Of a stretch of DNA of 64,000 nt, positions 24,101 through 34,230 are shown in pieces. The DNA is from Hericium rajendrae. Taxonomy: Eukaryota > Basidiomycota > Agaricomycetes > Russulales > Hericiaceae. Location: the NCBI GenBank assembly GCA_033439255.1, contig CM065883.1, forward strand, positions 1,488,001 to 1,552,000. The letters are read 5' to 3'. The translations under genes were made by a program, and so were the position numbers. The notes under the pieces are model-generated. The model saw only the letters and a list, made by a program, of their open reading frames with translations. It had not been told where the DNA came from and made no database searches. Each line of letters starts with the position of its first letter. Positions within the stretch are counted from its first letter, which is position 1.

Positions 24101-26111
24101 CTGCTCTTTGATCCTTGATCCCTTGGGGTGACTTGGATGGCTTCACTGTTCCCTTGAACCCAGTCTTGACAATCAGTGCCATGAGAATGCAGCCATGTGG
24201 AACACAAAGGACTTACCTTCTGTGCCGCGGCTGACCAAACCGTCCCTTTCCTCACCCACTTCTCGTACATCTCCTCGAGTTTCTGCTCCTGCTCTGGCTG
24301 GCTCCAGTACTGGGCTGGCTTACCGTTCGCGGCGCGCGCTTTCAATATGCAATCCACGACGTCACGGGCCACGGCTGACCGATGTGGATTCCTTGTTCCA
24401 TCCACCACAGCGGCAAGATATCTATGCCATGTGTGAAGAACATCTGATTAATTCATTTCAGCGAGTCAGATCATACTCTACGTACCTGCCTGAGACATGA
24501 TAGACATCGAGGACAACGAGTGTCGTCGGCAGGGATTGAAGGATCGCGCTGCGGAAGTGGCAGCAGCTATCGACGACGGTGATTTCGGGCAAAGGGACAT
24601 CCAGTTCCTTGCAGCGCTGTGCATATCCATCGAGCGCCTCCGTCATCTCGACATTCTTCTGAGACTGACACATTCTCTGATTTAAAGGTGATAAATGGCA
24701 TGCGTATATAAGTAACTTCGACTGCGGTACTCACCCAGATAAGCGTCTCCGTGTGCTCGTTGATGGTGCTTGTAATGCCACCTTTCATCACGGTTGTGCG
24801 CCTCCGCTTGCTGTCCACGATGACTGCTTTGTTGACGACTTTGAATGTCGCGTCCATGGAAATACAGACTCCTGCAGACGGTGAGTTTCCAAAATCGTTT
24901 GATGCATCCAGTCACGCTTACCATGCAATGTTCGCATGTATTCCTCGGACTCTCCTTGGCGCGATCGCGACGTGAACTCGAGATACACCTCAGATATGAT
25001 CTCATCCGAGATCGAACTCCCTCCAAACTCGCTTCCGAAGGGGCCTACGAACGACTTCAGTGCGTAATAGTCCAGCCATGATGGACCATGGTTCTCCCGG
25101 TACGTCTGGAGGTACTCGAGGAAGGCCCTGCCATGGTTGAGCTGGTGAAGCTCTGACAAACTATTCAGTAAGGCCAGCACCCTTGATTCTTAATTGATGA
25201 CTTACGTCGTATATTTTCTGATAGCCCGCTCGACGTCGTTGACGGCTGAATTTCGATGATCAGGTCGAGCAGTTCCGGCGTGACACCACAGCGCTTGAAG
25301 AAGACAGGCATGCCACCTAAGGCAACCCGTGTCAGCGTCAAGGATTGTCAGCGCGACAACACGACCACGAAGGCAAAAGACCACATACGAGGTAGGGCCC
25401 ACAGTTCCCAACTTTGCCAGAAGACCGGACTCGTGGTCGCGAAGTGGAAGTTGGGTTCAGGTACCTTCTCCTGCTTGCTGCGCGTCTTGTTCTCAGCACA
25501 CACTCTGACGTGCTCCTCTTGGCAGGTGCCGTCACATCGAAACTGTACGCCAATTGCGTACTCCTCCTTGTCGATGCCATGAACATCACGATGACCCTTT
25601 GTATTCCAACCCTCCCATCCGTATTTCGTCGAGCCACACACCGGGCAAGCAGAGTCGACCTCAGGAAAATAGAAGGGGTGGATGATGTTCAGTGGCTTCA
25701 GGTAATTGAGTTCTGGATCAATCTTCGGAGATTTCTGATGCCTTGTGAGATCACGATAGGTCGGCGGCACAAAGCGTGGACCATAAAGAGGTAGGCCATT
25801 GGGAAGGAAAGATCCCGAAGGTCCTGCCTTGGTGAGTTTGTTGACATGGTCCACGTACTTCACGACATTAGCATCCCACTCAAATTGTGCTCTTGCCTGA
25901 GGTCTCGAAGACTCCGCGGTCGTGCGGTGCTTGAGCCAACTCTCGACCCTCTGATCCACCTGCCGCATATGCTGTCAGCGCAACCACGCAAATTCAAAGC
26001 CCGGCGCTGCATTACCGCTTTCTTCCACTCAGTCTCAAAAGACTTCTGGCGCGCAAGCGGTAGCGTATTCCGAATTAGGGTGCGAACGACCACAGGATCG
26101 AACGCTGACAT
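21169..26111 (-). CDS. Large DDE-type transposase (DUF6729-like N-terminus)
   Basis: Probable cut-and-paste transposase of a large Agaricomycete DNA transposon. N-terminus MSAFDPVVVRTLIRNTLP. A zinc-ribbon-like region IHPFYFPEVDSACPVCGST with a later Cys pair recalls DUF6729 (from memory, not searched). GGMPVFFKRCG-type and HLLNSLSELHQLNHGRAFLE segments follow. Candidate catalytic residues: D1 in SMDATFKVVNKAVIV, D2 about 70 residues later in ITVVDSCCHFRS, E about 120 further in RTDGSRIEGTNRHWNS. Next come a Pro/Ser/Lys-rich linker, RTERFFSVLTGIHPHSMRIG, DMRLEFKWASFSMTSNMWIN and a C-terminal cysteine cluster CTRCKTVKYPG. About a dozen exons join in frame and I found no stop or frame break, so the gene looks intact and recent. 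One intron is unusually long (452 bases, with a minisatellite). Terminal inverted repeats were not found. Confidence 0.75.
23765..24216 (-). other. Long intron of the transposase gene
   Basis: The donor gtaagt after the AAAQK codons and an acceptor ccag before VHEDQLAHV define a 452-base intron, seven to eight times the usual size here. It contains the minisatellite at 23825-23990. The flanking exon sequences join smoothly in frame. Confidence 0.65.
23825..23990. repeat. Minisatellite, unit about 21-22 bp
   Basis: About six imperfect copies of CCCTTGTTCCCCTTTAGGAT plus AT. Variants replace TTAGGATAT by TTGGGACAT or TTGGGCTAT. It lies wholly inside the long transposase intron. Confidence 0.85.
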
Positions 26112-26593
26112 GTTCTTCAAAGGGCGCGAGCCGTAGGGAGTGAGGGAGACGGTGTAGCTTTCAGGATAGGGGACAGCGAGAGCGAGAGTACGGATGGCGA
26201 CGGGAACAAAATAACTAAGTGCTGTCAACCGTTGCTCGTACCTCACATGTACCTGTAGCCACCTCGGCTGGCAGCAATAAATTCTTCTCTTCACATTGTC
26301 TCATCGCGCCGGTTTGACAGTAGCTTCGGTAAGGAGCAGCACTTGAAATTTGTACATGGCATGCGCGCTATTCATGCAGCAACTTCACTACTCGTACAAG
26401 AAACCAAAATCAGTAGCTACCTAGCATGTATCGTAGTAGCCCAGCAGTAAAGAAAGCACATATTTTCGTTCAGTATAGTACGATGACAAAATCGAGATCA
26501 TGAGCAATACGAAGAATTGAAAGTCCGTACATTTGACTTGAAACCGATTCGCGTGCACACCTTCGCTTCTCCTTGCGAGCGCGCAGCGGCTGA
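26112..26593. other. Spacer between transposase and companion ORF
   Basis: Promoter side of the transposase gene. AT-richer than its surroundings, with no gene seen. Confidence 0.5.
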
Positions 26594-27375
26594 TCAAAGA
26601 AGATGCATGGATAGGAGACGGGCCGCCATGATCTCGCGACCCATCTCGTTGCTACCAACGGGGCGCCCGCTCACCAGCTGCACGCGGACGCGGACGCGCG
26701 ATCCGAATGGCACGTCCTTGAGCCTCTTGAAGGGGCGACGATTGTCGTCCATGTCGTACACGGGCATGTACGACATCGGGCTCTTGCAGCTTCCTTTGGC
26801 AGCCTGAAAGAAAGAACAGAAATAATGAAGATAGAGACATAAACAAAAGCAAAACTACTTACTGCTTGCACAATGGACGAAGGAGACCAATATATTTGGA
26901 GTAGGTCAGGGTCCGTGACCGTGCGCGGTTGGCCGGGCTCAGGCTGGACGAGCTCAGACGTGATGCACCCGTCCTTCGTGCCGATGGCGAGCAAGCGCCG
27001 CAAGCCTTGCCTCCAAACGGAGGCCTCCAAACCCTTCTCGGCCGGAGGACCCAGCCAGCATGAAGCATGCCAGCGGTGCCCAGCTTGCTCCCTAGCCTCG
27101 ACTTCGAAACCCGGCTCGTGCTTATCTCCATCCGTGGTGAAGTAGAAGCCGGGCTCGCGCCGAAGGCTTCCCGTCAATTCGACAATGATGGCCGGCTTGT
27201 CGAAGGAGACGCCCTTCGAGTCGACGGAGGGGCGATGCTCGCAATAGAGGCGAGCGGGCTGAGCATCAACACAGGTAATAAACTTGGCGGTCGAGGGAGG
27301 ATCAGTGAGGCCGGCCTTCCAGATCGTGAAGGTCTCCTCATGGAAACGACGGCGGTTGGCGTTGTCAGATTGCAT
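26594..27375 (-). CDS. Hypothetical protein, possible transposon companion
   Basis: Not recognised. Two exons are joined by a clean intron (donor gtaagt after SPSSIVQA, acceptor ttcag before AAKGSCKSP). The product is about 235 residues. It starts at the ATG at 27375 (MQSDNANRRRFHEE); the open frame reaches further up only through a non-ATG codon. Composition is mixed, with four scattered Cys and many Arg, and no transmembrane segment. Strand-like stretches such as PAIIVELTGSLRREPGFYFT and a C-terminal FGSRVRVRVQLVSGRPVG suggest a beta-rich fold; an OB-type fold is a guess only. It lies 480 bases upstream of the large transposase on the same strand, and both genes sit within one pair of direct repeats. 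This makes a shared mobile unit plausible but unproven. Confidence 0.55.
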
Positions 27376-29415
27376 TGCAGCAGATGATGACGGCAAGAAA
27401 GAAAGGGCGTTGGAGCCCCTCACACAGCGCAGCGCTCGCTATCGCGGCGGCGGATAGTCCGAAGTTGGAAATTGCGTGCGTCTTGCTCTGAGGAAGGCTC
27501 GCACAACAGGATTTTTTAGATCTATGGCGAACAAAGCTTACAGCGACCCGAAATTTCGGGCGTGGGCGTTAGCGACGAGCCTATGAGTCGGTCGGGCGCT
27601 TGATCCACATCAAGCGAAGCTAGGGTATGTACAAGGAGGACCTCAGCCGTGGACCAACCCTTCCCAGCCGCCCGGAGCGGCCCCGGCACCACCCTTCCTG
27701 CATTTTTTCCGGCCTGCGGCAGCCAGAGCCCTTCCTATGACCGATGTCGCTAGTGTATTGGAATCCTTTCATGTGTTTTCGACTCGAGGAAAGCTCATAC
27801 GACAGAAGACAGGTAACTACAACATTTCTACACAAAGGTGCAAATAACTACGACATAGGATGAGGAGGGTGTTGCGAATGCCCGAGATTAATTTCTCGAT
27901 ATCACACCCCGCGCCCAACGGAAGCCAACTCGCAGTCGCATACGCAGTGCGTCATGCTAGCCTATTCACAGAGGTCTGGCCATTCCGCATTCACTGGGCA
28001 TTCTTCAAAACCACTCATTCGAGTCCACAAAGAGTATTATTGCGGACCGACTTGCCATTCGGATATCACGCGCACTGTCCTATCGGGGTTCAGGAAAAAG
28101 GGATTTGAACGATCGGAATCACCGAACTTCTGAGTACGAGGCACAGACTGGCACAGATGCCGAGTCCGCAAGGTACCGGGGGCGGCCAATGGTCCTCCCC
28201 TCCTTTGTTGAGAGGAAGCCTGTGGAAGCCTTGGAAGCCAAGAAGTCCAGCGCGAGACGTCATCGATTGTGCGAGGACAACGCATGGAGGCAGCATGTTC
28301 TGCGCTCGCTTATGTTCATCTGAAACCTGATCAGAGGCCCGTAAATGAGTGTGAATCGGGATCCACGGTGGTGGGATGGGGAGGATTGGGGACATCGATA
28401 CGTACAGGCTGAACATTAGCCGCAGCCTGGAGATCCGAGGCCGGAGGGTGAAGCTGGCGAGGATTCATGACGATGTAACAAGCTTAGCCTGGGACGAGCT
28501 AGCCCTGCGACGAGACAAGGCTGGAGCTAAATAGTCCTCGTCGTATGACTGCGAGTGCTGCACATAGCAGTCTGCCTGCCCCACTCGACAATCCGGATAC
28601 AGCAACTGGTAGGACAAGCTTCATGCATTTCGTCGGAGAAGGAAGGAAGATCGAATTCCTGCTTCTGTTCCGTACAAAGCCGCACTCCGGACGCGATGAC
28701 GGTGATTCTTGTCGACAAAGATAGATAAGCTCCAGAACTAGATGTCCCAGGCCCAGGGTCAAGCGTAAAGCATACGAGGCATGCGCACCATTGCAACACA
28801 AAGCAACGCTTCCGGCGGTCTTGCGTCCGGAAACTGCCTGCGAAATCACGATATGCCGTGCCAGGCGCAAAGCAGATGCCAAGTGTAGATAACCCCGGAG
28901 TCTTCTTGAATTCAACGAAGGCTGTAGGGAATACAGACGGGTGTTTGATGGGCTGCCGGACTGCTGCATTTGCGTGTTTGCAGCATACGACGTCACTAAC
29001 AGGTGTTGATCGTTCATCGGTGATCGGGATGCAATAACCTACCGAAGAGTCATAGCATGACGCAAGGAAACTCAGAACTATCGGACCGGGACGAACACAA
29101 CTGTATCGAGTGGTGGTCAGTGCGCTGCATGACAAGATGAGAAGATAGATGCGACCGGTAGGGACGCGGAAGAGATGGTGCCCGAAGTGGAAGTGATTGG
29201 TCCGGGGTAAAGCTGGGATCTCGGATCGGAAGGGGCAATAGCCGGGCCGCGGACAGGCGCCGCGGCAGTGTGAGCCGCGCTGGCGGGTCCAATATTCACA
29301 CTCTAATAGCCGAATCCTTATATCCAGGTCCCCATTTATTCCACTCTCCTCCTCACCATCACCTCCTCCCTCATCCTCGCGCTACTTTTCCGACACTCGT
29401 ACCGCGACACACATC
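27376..29415. other. Gene-poor stretch of 2.0 kb
   Basis: No gene supported. A 200-codon open frame on the minus strand (28527-29135) has no domain, no splice context and a random composition. The last 100 bases are the promoter of the next gene, with a TATA-like cttatatcc near 29317. Confidence 0.5.
27585..27610 (+). repeat. Imperfect direct repeat, right copy
   Basis: Partner of 20816-20840, about 22 of 25 positions identical with one gap. It sits upstream of the companion ORF. Confidence 0.35.
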
Positions 29416-30167
29416 ATGAGCTTCACCGTAGACGACCTTGTTTCGTCCTTCTCTACCAACCATATTGGCCAAGAAGCTATAGATTTGGCTGCTCTGCAGG
29501 TATGCTTTAGCTTGGATCATTCTCTCCGAAAAGACCGCTGACTGCTTCGTTCGTCGTCTTGACCACAGGCACAGTTGGCCTCTACGCTTTTCTACCAGCC
29601 ACCAACCTCTTCCGTTACCATGAGCGGTCAATCAGTTCCCCGCAAGGGCAGCGTTGCCCAGCCCTGCAATACCCCGACCGCCACTACGTCGCCGGCCTTT
29701 CGTTTCGACGAGGACATGTGGCAGAAATTCCAGGGCACAGCCCACGCGAATTACCCAAAAGACATCGATAACGAGGACATGGAAGACGAGGAGATGGTAG
29801 AAGACCTGTTAGCGGCCCCTGCCCCGGGTGTGCCACAGCGACCTTCACAGCCACTTTCCCCGTCATCGCAGCACAATTATCGCTACCCCACATCCCCACA
29901 CGCCTACACATCCCCACCCGCCCCACACATGATCGAAAGCCCTACATCAGGCGTCCCTCTTCACCTCCACAGATCCATTCTATCTCGCGGCCGTGCAGTC
30001 CGCCACCCGTCCTGCTGCGCCCTCGTTCTTCGCCCAGGCGGCCCGCCCAGCACCCGGCTCCCCGTTCCTCGTGAATGCCTCTTCGCAATCACAATCCCAC
30101 CCCATGAGCAGGGATGTTGAGGCACGCTCCGTCATGGCCGGTGGCCACGGCTTCCTCAGCAGATGAA
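29416..30167 (+). CDS. Hypothetical acidic, Pro/Ser-rich protein
   Basis: Not recognised. Exon 1 reads MSFTVDDLVSSFSTNHIGQE and ends AIDLAALQ. After a clean intron exon 2 continues AQLASTLFYQPPTSS. A central FRFDEDMWQKFQGTAHANYP and an acidic helix DNEDMEDEEMVEDLL precede a Pro-rich tail. After a one-base frame break around 29940-29960 the more protein-like frame reads TDPFYLAAVQSATRPAAPSF and ends GGHGFLSR-stop at 30167. The unbroken frame would instead end at 30120 in Arg/Pro-rich junk. The product is about 215 residues with no membrane segment and no signal peptide. The conserved-looking ends suggest a real gene of fungal origin. Confidence 0.6.
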
Positions 30168-30973
30168 ACTTTCAAGGCGCCACAGCGCAGCGCAGCGCTA
30201 CACAGCCCGCGCCACCGATACCTCCGCTCACTCTGTACGATACCCCGGCTCGACCCCTCGCTCGCGCTTAGATGACGGCGTCGTGCCGATGATAATGGCC
30301 GTGTATGCCATTACTTGCGGATCCGTCCATGTTATGGGTCCCATGTCCATCCTCTCATCCATGCCGTGGCTACGGTGCATCGCTAATTCCCCACTCCGTT
30401 TCATGAACCCTCGCGCGGCAGACTTCATTTCAATCGCGTAGACTACGATGTTTCCCATCGGCATCAATACTCGTGCACTTTTTACGCTCTCGTTCAGGAT
30501 TTGTCGCTAGATACATACGCACACTGCATTCGTCCCCCTCGTTTAACCACTACGCATCCAACTGCATTCATGTCTCCGCTGTTGTAATTTACTATAATAT
30601 TATGTGACATTAGATTCATTTCCAGCCGCCACTTGCCTCATCGTTGTGCGCTTCTGAACTTCTGGTCTTCGCAGCACCCGTCATAACTCAGATCTGTTTC
30701 GCTTAGATGAGTCCTTTATCTGGGCGAACCATCACGCCCTTCAATCCGATGCTCAGCCATTGCTTCTTGGCGGCGGCGGAAACCACCCGGGATCATGATA
30801 ACACAGCTGAGTCTGATACAATGTTCAGTATGTATTACAATTCGTGATATGCATGCATCGATTAAGACCGTGACAGAACGTAAAGAATGCGAAGGGTGGG
30901 GTATGACGGCGAGCCAGGACCAAAGCGAAACAAGGCGGGGACAATAGCGGTCGGTCAACGACACGCGACCTGT
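30168..30973. other. Convergent spacer, no gene seen
   Basis: Tail-to-tail region between the hypothetical gene and calcineurin B. It contains AT-rich 3'-UTR-like sequence around 30590. Confidence 0.5.
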
Positions 30974-31887
30974 TTAGAAGAGGTCTTCGAGTGTCATCTG
31001 CTTCACGATGTCCTGGATAGGAGGATCTGTGTGAGAAGGGGCGCGGGGCATGGTGAGAGTGGGTGCGGACCGTATTCGAGACCATTTGGGTGAACTCCTC
31101 GAAGCTGAGCTTGCCGTCGCCGTCCTTGTCCGCTTCCATAATCGTCTTGTCGACGATCTCCTGCAATTGTGGGTCCTGGAAGAGGAATGCATCAGCTAAA
31201 CCGCTCAACTTGATGCCCGGGTGGAAAACGTACCTTCAAATTGTTCCCTACCATCATCTTCAAGACGAGGAAGAGTTCTCCATTTGAGATGAAGCCGTCC
31301 CGGTCCATGTCATACACCTTGAACGCAACTGCAAACCGATAAGCACATAACGGGCCAAACCCACGGAGCCACTCACAGCGCAGCTTTTCGTCGCGTCCGC
31401 CTCGACTGCTGAATGCACTCAGCCCCCCAACGAACTCCTGGAAATCGACCGTTCCTCCGCCGCTGCGATCACACGATAAGCATCACGGCACGCTCACGAG
31501 CCAGGCGCACGCACTCTTCGTCAAAGATCGCAATCATCCGCGAGGCGAGCGGGTTATTCGCGATCTGCGGAATCTGCAGGAACTCCTCGCGGTCTATTGA
31601 ACCCGAGCCATCGCTAGCGCAACCGTAAGCATGAGCACCCCGCTGCCCGCACGCGGGCGAGGCCCACGCACCTGTCGAGCTTCATGAAGCGCTTCTTTAG
31701 CCGCTCCAATTCGCTTGCGTTGACTGTCAAGGCATGTTACTCGCATGCGCGCGGGAGAGTCGGGGAATACGCACAGTTGGAGCGCTTCTCCATGTCCTCC
31801 ATGAACTGGGACGCTGGACATACAGCGCCGTCGGTCAGTCTGCTAACCACTGAACGACGAAAAAGGCGACGAACGTGATTGACCCAT
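30974..31887 (-). CDS. CNB1: Calcineurin regulatory subunit B
   Basis: Myristoylated EF-hand subunit of the Ca2+/calmodulin-dependent phosphatase calcineurin. Exon 1 is only four codons plus one base (ATG GGT CAA TCA C), giving the N-myristoylation start MGQS. Exons then encode [23 protein letters not shown], then EF-hand loops around [29 protein letters not shown] and [15 protein letters not shown]. The end is [12 protein letters not shown]-stop, the family's conserved C-terminus. About seven exons with short introns, no frame break. It is divergent from the MnmE gene across 228 bases. Confidence 0.95.
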
Positions 31888-32115
31888 GGCTGCGGACTAT
31901 ACGAAACGGTGATGGTCCTACTGTGTTGGGTCGTCGAGAAACGCGGGGGTAGAAACGTGTGGGGAGAGTATAAAGAGCAAGGCGCGGGCCCAGGGGGGCT
32001 GCCTAAGTTACGCGCTGAATTCACCGTGGGAACGCTGCTATAGCGCCCAGTCGCGTCTTGCCATTCAGTAAGCGGACCACCAGGACCACCACCGCTGTGC
32101 AGCGCAACGGCAGCC

Positions 32116-32766
32116 ATGCTTCCCTCGACACTATCGCGTTGCGCGAGGCGGACAGCGTACGCAGCCATGAGCGCTAGAAACGCCTGCACCGATACACACT
32201 GGACAGCTTTATGTGCGTGCAGGGCCTGGATGCACCGCCTCGACGCGGTCATGGGCTCGGCTTCGAAGGCACAAGCTCATCGCGGTGCACGACGGTACGC
32301 TTCCATTTCCAACCATGGCAGCGGAAGGACCAGGAAGAATATCGAGGTTGGCGTCGACCTTGTGCTATCGGACGCGCAGCGCAGGACTATCTACGCGCTT
32401 TCGACGCCGCCGGGGAAGGGCGGTATTGCAGTGGTGAGGATATCAGGGCCGGACGCTTTGGAAGTGCACAGGCGCATCGTCAGGACAAGCGGAAAGAACA
32501 AATATGGCGATCCGAAGCCATGGAAGATGGAGCGCTGTCGCGTTATGGATCCTGAGACGGGTGAAGCACTGGACGACGGCCTTGCAGTTTTCTTCAAAGG
32601 TGCTTGACCCATATCTCCGTCTTCTTCGCGTCATCTAACCGGAGAAAAAATAGCCCCAAAGTCATTCACCACGGAGGATGTGCTCGAACTGCACATCCAC
32701 TCGGGACGTGCGATCATTTCGGCGGTGCTCGCAGCCCTCGGGAGACTCCCGTTCTGCCGCCCCGCT

Positions 32767-32798
<32 letters not shown>

Positions 32799-34230
32799 GG
32801 GCGGCCGGTTAGATCTGACGCAGACAGAGGGCGTGAAGGACCTCATCGACGCCGAGACGGAGGTGCAGCGAAGGGTCGCGCTGCAGGCCGCTGGGGTGGG
32901 TAAGATGCCCCGTCCGTGTATATGTATCTCATGGGACGAATCAAATCATTTGTTTTCCCCTTCTTAGGGACGACTGAGGGATGAGTACGCGGCGCTGCGA
33001 CAGTCTATCCTGAAATGCCTTGCGCTGGTGGAAGCGTGCATCGACTTCGGCGAGGAAGACGGGGTCGACAAATCTGTGCAGGACGACGGTGCGTGTTCGA
33101 TTACTGGAGGCTGTAATTCGGGAGGTGTGTTTATCAATCGTGGCTTACAGCAATACGCCGCGCTGAGGCGCTATGCAAGGACATCCAGCTGCTGCTTGCT
33201 GACAGTCGTCGGGGCGAAATCTTACGCTCTGGTATACGGCTGACCATCTGGGGCCCGCCAAACGCGGGCAAAAGCAGTCTGCTCAATTTTCTTGGTATGC
33301 CTTTAGACTTAGCTTATTCTCTCACTTGCTGACGCGGAACGTTGCAACAGCTCAGCGGGAAGCAGCGATCGTGACCCATATACCAGGCACGACGCGGGAC
33401 ATCCTAGAGCTGTCGCTGGACATTGGGGGCCTGCCGGTCATCGTGGCCGATACAGCAGGCCTCCGCAATACCGAGGATATCGTGGAGGTGATCGGAGTCG
33501 AGCGAGCCGGCGAAGCGTATGCATCCAAATCATAGCTTCTTGACGATCCTGCCTAATATTTCTCGCTGCAGTATCAAAAATACGGATGTATCACTACTTG
33601 TTCTGTCCCTTTCTGACATCCTTGTCGGTTCCAATGAGGAACCGAGAGTCACCATCCCCGAGCCTATCGCGCGGCTGATGACGCCAGAGACGTTCGTCCT
33701 GCTCAATAAGACTGATCTGGCTGGTGCCCCGGTCCGCCCGGAGGAGCTTCTACATCGCCGAGGCATCGATAGCGCGGGCAGCTGGGCCGTGAGCCTTGCA
33801 TCGAAGGCTGGCACGAGTGATTTCATGTCTCAGTTTGCGGCTAAACTTCGAGATCGGTATGTTGTTTGCAGCGCGCTCTAATTAATGTCAGCCTGGCTCA
33901 CCCAATAACATGGATAGATACAGCATCGGTCAATCTGGACCCCAAGCAGCGTTCGATGCTCCCGTTGTCACGCATGCTCGACATCGGCAGCATCTCGAGA
34001 CAGCCTTGCAGCATCTGGACATGTTCTTATCCTACGCTGGTGAGTGGGGCCGTTTTACTAGAAACTAGCGTCTGACAACTTGCACGCTAGCCGATGATTT
34101 CGAGAGCGAAATCGTGCTCGGGGCAGAGGAGCTGCGGTATGCTGCCCAGGCCGTGGGCAAGATCTCCGGTGCGATTGGTAGTGAGGATGTTTTGGATGTT
34201 ATTTTCCGAGATTTTTGTATTGGAAAATGA
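32116..34230 (+). CDS. MSS1: Mitochondrial tRNA-modifying GTPase MnmE/Mss1
   Basis: With Mto1/MnmG it modifies the wobble uridine of mitochondrial tRNAs. A presequence-like basic N-terminus precedes [20 protein letters not shown], the start of the MnmE N-terminal domain, and [20 protein letters not shown]. The G domain shows G1 [10 protein letters not shown]2 in IPGTTRDI, G3 DTAGLR, G4 NKTD and a G5-like VSLASK. The helical domain ends FRDFCIGK-stop, the invariant C-terminal Cys motif of active MnmE. About eight exons join in frame. Its 3' end runs into the antisense C-terminus of the WDR89-like gene. Confidence 0.96.

Noticed and set aside
20925-26430. Short TACTACGA matches near both sides of the large transposase as inverted repeats
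   Set aside because: Only eight bases match and their positions do not agree with any target duplication.
28527-29135. Minus-strand open frame of about 200 codons
   Set aside because: No domain, random composition, overlaps a second open frame in another register, no splice or promoter support.
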